DNA from: Mucidula mucida | Taxonomy: Eukaryota; Basidiomycota; Agaricomycetes; Agaricales; Physalacriaceae | Direction of reading: 5' to 3' | NCBI GenBank assembly: GCA_015501055.1 | Contig: JADNYV010000067.1 | Coordinates: forward strand, 62,001-126,000 | DNA length: 64,000 bases | In this document: positions 57,508-64,000 of the stretch, one piece after another | How positions within the stretch are numbered: position 1 is the first letter of the stretch | How the letters are laid out: each line of letters opens with the position of its first letter | Program-made: the position numbers and the translations under genes | Notes under the pieces: generated by a model | What the model was told of the DNA's origin: nothing | Seen by the model: only the letters and a program-made list of their open reading frames with translations | The model's database searches: none

Positions 57508-58268
57508 ACTTGCTATTGTACCCTCTATATAGACCCTTTTGTGTTCATTCCTTTTGAAGCCTGCAGTAATAAAGTCTAAGGAACTGCGGGAGGGTTTCTC
57601 TGATTTTGTTGAATTAGAGGTATCTGTTGATAGTGTACTTGCCTTTCATGCTATAATAGAAGTGTAGTCAGTCTACGAAGTTGAACTAATAACGATGAGG
57701 AAGGCTTGCTTTCCTGTGGCGCTGCTGGCAAAGATAAAGCGAGCGGTAGAATTCTGAATTCATGATGTTGATGAAAAAAGGCGCGATGTCGATGAGAGAA
57801 TTACAAGCCGCATGGACTCGTGAGACGCTGTAGACTTGTGAGCGTTCAGAAATCGCAAGGTTACCTGCCGACGCGTCGCGCCATACAATCTTTCAGAGCG
57901 CGATTGTGTTGAATGGGAAAGCATGGACATGACAATGAATAACCGTTGCAGAATATACAAGCGGCGCACTGTCAGAGAAGTGCCAAGTGCCAAGAAACAG
58001 AGCAGGAGGCCAAGTCATTCAGATAAAGTCATCGAGACTTTGCGTTCACTGCAACAATTTGACAGGGTACACAAGTGTTTTCAAAGTGACATTTCTTTTC
58101 CTACTACTTTGAAAGGACGCGTCCAATTCCAAGTGTTGTCGGAGGTGAAAGCCAAGAACGGCCCAAACAGCAACAAAGCGGCGCTTGATGCCCGTCAGAT
58201 GCCCGTTCTTCATTGACACTATGTACCGCTCATGATGGAACTTGAGCTAACTCTCTTTGCGCCCGCGA
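57508..58268. other. Intergenic, nothing recognised
   Basis: 3' flank of the DUF6697 gene and promoter region of the P450 gene. Short frames only. Confidence 0.4.
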
Positions 58269-59991
58269 ATGGCGCTGGACTTGACTTCATCTTTGCTGGC
58301 CTTTGTCCTCTCGTTTTGGCTGCTCAAAATCTGGAAATCATGGATATCCAAAGGCGTGCCCGTCTACGGCTCGCCATATCTCCCCCCGTTCGTCCGGGGC
58401 GCACAGGCTATCGTGGCCATGTCCGCTAATGAAGACGCGTTTCTCGTGTCCTTGTTGAACACGTACGGTCCCGTTGTATATGTGGGTTCTCCTCGAGCGC
58501 ATCAAAATGTGTCTCATATGAGAACAGATACCATGGCCCATGGGCCACTACTACATCCTCTCCTCCAAGGGCATCAATAGCGTCTTTGCCGCCCCCGAAA
58601 AGTCACTCACATTCACGTCCTTCCGTCTGAAAATGACTGAATCGGCATTCGGGCTGCGCGCGCGCGATCCTCGTTTCTGGACGGACACAATATATCCTAT
58701 GCACGCCAAGGGCATGACGCGCACCCACCTGGTAGATTCATTCCAGAAATTCCACCATGTGTTTGCGAGCAAGGTTGATGACCTACGCGCTCGAGCCGCA
58801 CACGGATCTGTAGAGATAGATCTTGTCCAGTGGGTTACCGATGCAGTATTCGACGCGGGACTAGCGGCAGTATGGGGCCTGGAGTTTGTAAAGCGCGTCA
58901 GCGACCCGACAAACGCTTTCCACAAGATGCTAGATCGTTTCGACAACTCTTTTCCCATCGTTGCCTCCGGGTTAATACCCCCTTTCCTTTACCCACTTGT
59001 CAAACCCACACGCGACTTTACACAGAGTCGTGACGCGCTTAAAAGGATATTGAGCGTGTTTGTGCAGGATGGCACGCCGGGTCTGGACGACGGCGTCATT
59101 TACGATATTACTCAGGCTGTGATGCGGGAAAAGTTCTCTCCAGACGACGCAGCTAGCTTCCTTCTTACGATTCTTTGGGCTTTGCAACGTACGTTGACGT
59201 CACGTCTTCTTTTCTGTTCTGACTTGGGCGTAGAAAACACCCCATTTGCTACCGTCGCGTTGTTTGTGCGCGCCTTACAGATGTCCGGGCTTGTCGGACG
59301 CCTACGCGCTGAGCTTGAAGCAAGCGGGGCTTTGCGCGGCGGCGATATCGACGAGTCAAAGCTGCATGATTCCACTCCGCTCATGATGAGCTGTATTTAC
59401 GAGACTCTTCGTTTGGAGACGTCTGCAATCAGCTTTCGGGTGCGTTCTATCCCTACTCACCATTCGCTTGTATTTAATCAGAGGAATAGTACGCCAAAGA
59501 AGACCACATAATCAACGTTTCCGACGACCCGGCGCCTCGACACGTTCTCCTACCCAAAGACGCCTTTGTCATGGCTCACTTGCGCGTACCGCATATCGCA
59601 GCACACGACAAGTCGGCGCAGTGGGATCCAGAGAGGTTCCTCCCGCGCACTGGAGACCAGGAGGAACTTACGACTTTGTTGAAAGAGTTCCGCGGGTTTG
59701 GCGGCGGAGTGTCCATGGTAGGTAACTCCTCATTTTTCGGTGTACCAACTGACAAGCAACGGCCCATAGTGTGAGAGCAGACACCTAGCTGTTCCAGAGA
59801 TGAAAACGGCACTGGCGTGTTTTATTTCGGCGTTTGACGTTGAACCTGTCGAAGACACCGGGTCAATGGAGGAGATCGATATGAAGGGGGGTTTGAAGGT
59901 GTTTGGGCCGAGGAAGGATAGGTCGAGGACGGGCTTGGGCGCGTATCATTTTGTGGGTGGTATGAAGGTTAGGGTCTCTTTGAGGAAGTAA
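58269..59991 (+). CDS. Cytochrome P450, CYP7/CYP8-like
   Basis: ER-anchored heme monooxygenase-type protein. I prefer the ATG at 58269 (MALDLTSSLLAFVLSFWLLK: a membrane anchor, then GVPVYGSPYLPPFVRGAQAI). A GTGGGT..CAG intron after YGPVVY leads to IPWPMGHYYILSSKGINSVF. The I helix reads LLTILWALQ-QNTPFATVALF, like the W-A-x-Q-x-N of CYP7A/CYP8A and without the usual acid-Thr pair. The K helix is IYETLRLETSA (ExxR as ETLR), followed by WDPERFLPR (PERF). The heme loop is FRGFGGGVSM, then after a 57-bp intron CESRHLAV: Cys is present, but the family CxG is CES. The stop is at 59991. No partner genes of a cluster are evident. Confidence 0.85.
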
Positions 59992-62445
59992 GTAGTGTGT
60001 TCGGTTTGTCGAGTATACCGCCGAGGAGGTCATAGCTGGAGATTCCTGATTTCAAGTGCGTACCGGACCTTTCTCTTCTGCTTTTACGGTGCTCATGATT
60101 CTCTAGACTTTTCAGGTTATTCAACAGGGACATTCGCTGATTAACGCCTCCTCATGATGACAATAAAACACTTTACCCTCGTCACATGATTGCTTGTGAG
60201 ATCTTCAAGAGCTTCTCAGGAAACGGTGGTTATGCCGAAGAAGCGCAGGGTGATTCTTCGGCATACTCCCATAAGCTCCTACTTTATAGCGTCGCTATCG
60301 ACATCCTCAATGGCCGGTATGGAAAGGCTGCATGATAGCAAGAATCACCAACCAATGCGGCGCGTCATGAATCGTGCTTTGGCCGACAGCATCTCACGGT
60401 TGGTAAATCAACCTAATGCACAGGTTACAATTCAATCGCAAGCTTGATGACTGCCGGTGAGTTTGCCTTGGTTTGCTTCTGAGTGATTGTTAAATCTGGA
60501 CAGACCCTCTGGTTGTTGGCCAGCAACCCGCTCCGACTTGAGTTCAAGCCCGATTAGCGGCTGGTCAGACTTAAAGGTTCACAAGGGACATGCGATGGCT
60601 CGACATGTTCATCGCGTCAGTCGTTCCCTCCCACTACCAGCCGACTTCCTGCAGAATGGAATTCGTTGCGCCTCTTCCTTCCTGTGCCAGTTTTTGGATA
60701 GGATGTTGTACAGTTCAATACGATGCGATAAATGGGTTCAGGAATGGTGGGGAGAGGATATTGACCCGCCTCCTTGCCTTCCAGACATTACATTGTACCG
60801 TTTTCTGTAGCCTGTCCTTCTATTCGCTGGCTTGACGCGCAAGCCCTGTAATGAGGCCGCAGGTCGACGAAATGAGGGCATTGGGACAACTCCAGCGTTT
60901 ATTAGCCTCGCCAGCCGCCCAGCTGTTTTGCTGCGAAAACGGTACAGCACTTTCGTTCAAATTCTGACTTCGTTTCCGTATAGTTCCTCCGTCTTTGCAT
61001 TTATGGACAGATCCAGACGTATAGGCGGTGCTTGACCCAGTACATTATTTTGCTCTTTCTGATATGCAGTGTTACTTGGTTATCCCAGGGCCACAATATC
61101 ATGTTCAAGGTTGTCGATAGCGATGCGGTCATCGTGCTTTCACTGTTTCTATGAGGCAACAACTATGAATGTTTGACCCGCGATGAGACAAGGCCGGTTA
61201 TCCAGGTTAAAAAGGAGATGTCGCGTGGGAGATAGCCTCAGAGTCAGAGCGCAATCGAGTACGAGTAAGTGCAGGTACGTACCACTAACGCGTTAAGCCG
61301 TGGCAGACCGGCAAGTTTTGGCTGATACTAGTCTGTCCAGAATCACTTCCGCGAAGACGTCCCCCGACGCCGTCAGCATAGTAACGTGAGGAGACGCACC
61401 CGGGGAGAGCACTTCATCGGAGACCACCGCCATGCGAAGACAGCCACGTCGTGAGAGGAAGACAACATGATGACCTGTGAGCTCGTCTTCATTTGAGCGC
61501 TTAAATCTCGTTAGACAATCAATCTCCTTTGGGCTGTACATTCGGGCCGAACGTTGTCCGTCGTCTTTGAAAATACAACGATAGAGCGGCGTGAGTTCAC
61601 GTCCCCGCTGATTGAAGATTTGTCTCCATGTTCTTCTAGTGCTGCGCGGGGCGTGGATCTCGCCCCCGCATATACAAAGTATGGCACGGGATTTGACGTC
61701 GTGAACGTATTAACATCGATCAGTTTCCCGAGGCCCTTGAAGGTGTTTCTGCTGTCGTACCTTTCCGACTCGTCACTCGTCCGACAATATGCTGAAAGGC
61801 GCGACCAAAGGAGTCATTGGCGTCGTGGGCCAGGCAGCAAGGACTGGCAGAAAGAAATCATAGTCCCGAGTTCCAGAGCGACGCTTGGTCTCAACCACGA
61901 TTGCACAGATCAAGGTAGGCGGCCTGCTTTGGTACATGCAATCCTAGTAGACTGGAAGCCTATCACTCCTGAAATGGCATTACATGCCGAGGGGTCTTCT
62001 GCATACAACACAGCAAAAACATTGGCGCAGTGTAAGTACGCTCTGAAAATTCGCGGATGAGCATCATGTATTAGGGTTGACCTTTGTGCATCTTCAGTCA
62101 AACCTCCCTTCATCTAGGGTCTATTGACCGCAACCTTTCACTTGCTGTAACCGCCTGGAGGATACTATACTAGACTCTGCTGACAGGCTAGTGGGCCTAG
62201 AGATGGCATGGGTAAAGGAAGTTATCACGTCGAGATGCCGACGGATAAAACATGAAGACAGACGGTGTTACTGTTTGCCTGTAAACTATATCCACGATAC
62301 CTCTGCGATCGGCTGTTTCTCTGAGGTGTCGACGGAGATGCCATCGATAGATTTCATCTACGTGAACCCTATACTTTCCTTCGTACAAGTGTATGTCCTA
62401 CAATGCCGTCATGTTCTTCGGAATCATGAAGCTGAACCTGAAAGC
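59992..62445. other. Long gene-poor stretch
   Basis: About 2.45 kb. A 168-codon open frame at 61557-62060 (+) has no recognisable motif and no support from splicing. A 19-bp word at 61302-61320 recurs exactly at 13524-13542. Otherwise nothing. Confidence 0.35.
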
Positions 62446-63058
62446 TCAAAGGGCGAGACTCGATATTACGATATACACCAAGAAGCCTCCAGCAAGGTGA
62501 TATTGTAAAGTTGCAGAAAATAAGGACGATGCCAGGGAAGGCGACAGTCCTCGAATACCCGATGCGGCCATCTGCGCAAAGCCATTCGTGGCCCCCCAGT
62601 GTGTGTTTACTCGTAGCACTCTGCACAATCAGTACCTGTATAGATGCTGAAAAAAGTAGTTAGGTTCGTCGCGGTGAAGGCAACACGATCGACACATACC
62701 GTAGCTTGCGGAAAGCATGAAATTGCATATCAGCTGGAAGCATAACAGAGTCCAAACGAGTGCGTCCACACGACCCGCTCGTCGCGCAAAGAAGCTCTCA
62801 AACGAGAAGGCGCAAGATGCTAAGAACATAGCTAGCATGGATGAGATGAAGACCGGACGTTCCCCGAATCGTCTGAGCACTCGTCCCATGAAGAGGATTT
62901 GTAAAGTTGCATTCAGCAGACCAGACTCCTTCCCATTCGTCTTTATGCCTAGCAGAATAATCCCAAATCCGAGAACAGATGATTTGATGAGATGATACCA
63001 GTAATCGTAATCATGTTTTGTAATTCTTAATCTTATCTCCTTATCTTTGTACTCCCAT

Positions 63059-63143
63059 CAAACCTTATTATTCTGCTAAGGCATAAAGACGACTGGCATA
63101 ACTTGCCAAACTTGTTTGTTTGGCTACGGCCTGGCACAGCCTC
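63059..63143 (+). repeat. Inner inverted repeat, left arm
   Basis: caaaccttattattctgcta... pairs with 63522-63609. Its attattctgctaaggcataaagacga core recurs, in alternating orientation, in the outer terminal repeats. Confidence 0.75.
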
Positions 63144-63595
63144 ACCGCCTCGTCGCACCTCATGTTCGCGCTATCGATGAAGTTGCCTCGTGTGCGAGGG
63201 ATGAAGGACAGAAAATGAAATATATTTCTTGTTATTCTGACACCATGTCGAGTGCTATAATTTGCACCGGATTCTTCTTGCTTGCACTGCGATTTGTGGC
63301 GCAATACAAAATCATCGGCGCGCAAGTAGCAGATAACCCAGGCGAAGACGTTGAGCTGCCATAAACAGGGACGTACACCAAATGCCTCCTCGACCATGTC
63401 CTGGGCCTTCTCGTCAGACTCGGGCATACAATGCGGCGCCATGAGGTTCGCGACTTTTGCGTAAGTATTCTGATGGAGGATCCTGTGGCTGTGAGCTCTT
63501 CTGATCGCTCGAATTCTGGACCGAGCCACGGTAGAGGCTGTAGCCAAACAAACAACTACCTGCAAGTTATGCCAGTCGTCTTTACGCCTTAGCAA
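63068..63595 (-). CDS. Open frame inside the element, possible captured helicase fragment
   Basis: A 175-codon frame spans the interior of the element; its listed start is not an ATG. Residues KAQDMVEEAFGVRPCLWQLN resemble the Q-motif region upstream of Walker A in RecQ-like and other basidiomycete DEAD/DEAH helicases (F-G-x-x-P-x-x-x-Q). The sequence diverges just where the GSGKT loop should be. If real, this would be a gene fragment carried by a Pack-MULE-like element. Weak evidence: one short motif. Confidence 0.25.
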   Translation of the reverse strand: MLRRKDDWHNLQVVVCLATASTVARSRIRAIRRAHSHRILHQNTYAKVANLMAPHCMPESDEKAQDMVEEAFGVRPCLWQLNVFAWVICYLRADDFVLRHKSQCKQEESGANYSTRHGVRITRNIFHFLSFIPRTRGNFIDSANMRCDEAVRLCQAVAKQTSLASYASRLYALAE

Positions 63596-63609
63596 AATAA
63601 TAAGGTTTG
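63522..63609 (-). repeat. Inner inverted repeat, right arm
   Basis: Reverse complement of the left arm with transitions and a short divergent patch; both arms share gtttgtttggctac. Confidence 0.75.
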
Positions 63610-64000
63610 GAGTTACATAATACCATCAATTGATTGGAGGAGGGTTCGAATCGTGATCGAGGTAATATATTTATTCAACTTGTATTCAACTATCTATTCG
63701 CACAAGGATTTGAGATTATTTTGCTGGGCGTGAAGACGAATGGGAAGGAGTCTGTCAGCAGACCCATGATTAGACCAATTTCGAAAGGACTAAATCCTAG
63801 TCCGCCCACTTCAATCGAGGTAGAGAACATCAAGGGCATAAGAACCGTGCGAACCATGGAAAGAAAAGCGACAGCACAGTAATTGGTGACCGTAAGAATT
63901 AGATTTTTGTTCAAGAATTCGCCAACGCCTGGTGTTTCCGGAACCTGAGGGCTTGTAGGTTCGGCGTTGTGATTATCGCCATTGCTGTCGTTGTCGAGTA

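Larger units (their letters stand above)
62922..63754. mobile_element. 833-bp inverted-repeat element (MULE-like MITE) in the MFS exon
   Basis: Flanked by a perfect 9-bp duplication TCAGCAGAC (62913-62921 and 63755-63763). It begins CAGACTCCTTCCCATTCGTC and ends with its reverse complement; 44 of the first 49 bases pair, and all five differences are transitions. Inside lies a second inverted pair (63059-63143 and 63522-63609) related in sequence to the terminal repeats. The 9-bp duplication fits a Mutator-like origin, but the ends do not resemble those of the MULE at 53.2 kb. No transposase is encoded. Confidence 0.85.
62446..64000 (-). pseudogene. MFS drug-efflux-type (DHA1) transporter, split by an inverted-repeat element; runs off the window
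   Basis: C-terminal half of an H+ antiporter, 5' end beyond base 64000. Minus-strand order: VPETPGVGEFLNKNLILTVT, NYCAVAFLSMVRTVLMPLMF, SIEVGGLGFSPFEIGLIMG (the family GGLG-x-x-P-x-x-IG block), then an 833-bp insertion, then LLNATLQILFMGRVLRRFGE, RPVFISSMLAMFLASCAFSF. After an intron come VQSATSKHTLGATNGFAQMA and LSPSLASSLFSATLQYHLAG. The frame ends ISSLAL at 62446, but FRFSFMIPKNMTAL follows in frame after the TGA, matching the usual family tail, so this stop may be a nonsense change. Removing the insertion and one 9-bp duplication restores GLIMGLLNATLQ exactly. Confidence 0.75.

Noticed and set aside
61557..62060. 168-codon plus-strand open frame
   Set aside because: No family motif, no signal peptide or helix pattern, and low-complexity-free random-like composition; not enough to call a gene.

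Overview
The window is nuclear DNA of a filamentous basidiomycete, most likely an Agaricomycete. Genes are broken by many 45-80 bp GT..AG introns. The gene families are typical of that class: seven-helix DUF6534 proteins, F-box/LRR proteins, an Agaricomycete-style BTB protein, a GH76-like ectoprotein with a C-terminal membrane anchor, a UbiA prenyltransferase and DUF6697. Transposon types are fungal too. I cannot name a genus. All assignments come from reading translated exons by eye; no database was searched.

Layout: 0.4-4.2 kb holds a Pho85-type cyclin (-) and an F-box protein (+). 5.2-7.5 kb is an unrecognised multi-exon secreted protein with a very acidic repeat tail. 8.2-12.3 kb has a DUF6534 protein and an Nramp metal transporter (both -). 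15.1-16.4 kb is a UbiA prenyltransferase (+). 17.2-19.0 kb is a second DUF6534 gene (-). 19.3-21.5 kb is a 5'-truncated sugar-transporter remnant (-) butted head to head against a 5'-truncated SDR remnant (+). 21.6-26.7 kb is a divergent pair, an F-box protein and the checkpoint clamp loader Rad17. 26.8-34.4 kb is a run of minus-strand genes: monocarboxylate-type MFS transporter, urea transporter DUR3, EMC8/9 and a stand-alone thioesterase.

35.5-38.9 kb is a nest of transposons. A decayed third DUF6534 copy contains a Gag-only copia-type LTR element with identical 142-bp LTRs. A 1.34-kb hAT element sits in its 5' LTR, and that hAT element carries a tRNA-like (SINE-like) segment. Each insertion has a clear target-site duplication. 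40.0-50.5 kb has a small secreted protein with a nonsense codon, the GH76-like ectoprotein, a BTB protein, an NmrA-like reductase and a glutathione S-transferase. 50.8-57.5 kb is a DUF6697-type gene split by a 3.9-kb Mutator-like element with a perfect 9-bp duplication. 58.3-60.0 kb is a cytochrome P450 of the CYP7/8-like type. 62.4-64.0 kb is an MFS drug-efflux gene, running off the window end, split by an 833-bp inverted-repeat element.

The genes do not form one pathway: housekeeping genes (Rad17, EMC8/9, DUR3, Nramp) are mixed with lineage-specific families. The most interesting content is the set of datable, nested transposon insertions whose empty sites can be read directly. A caution: at least four reading-frame breaks heal by adding a single base, three of them in short homopolymers, so some apparent pseudogenes may be assembly errors.
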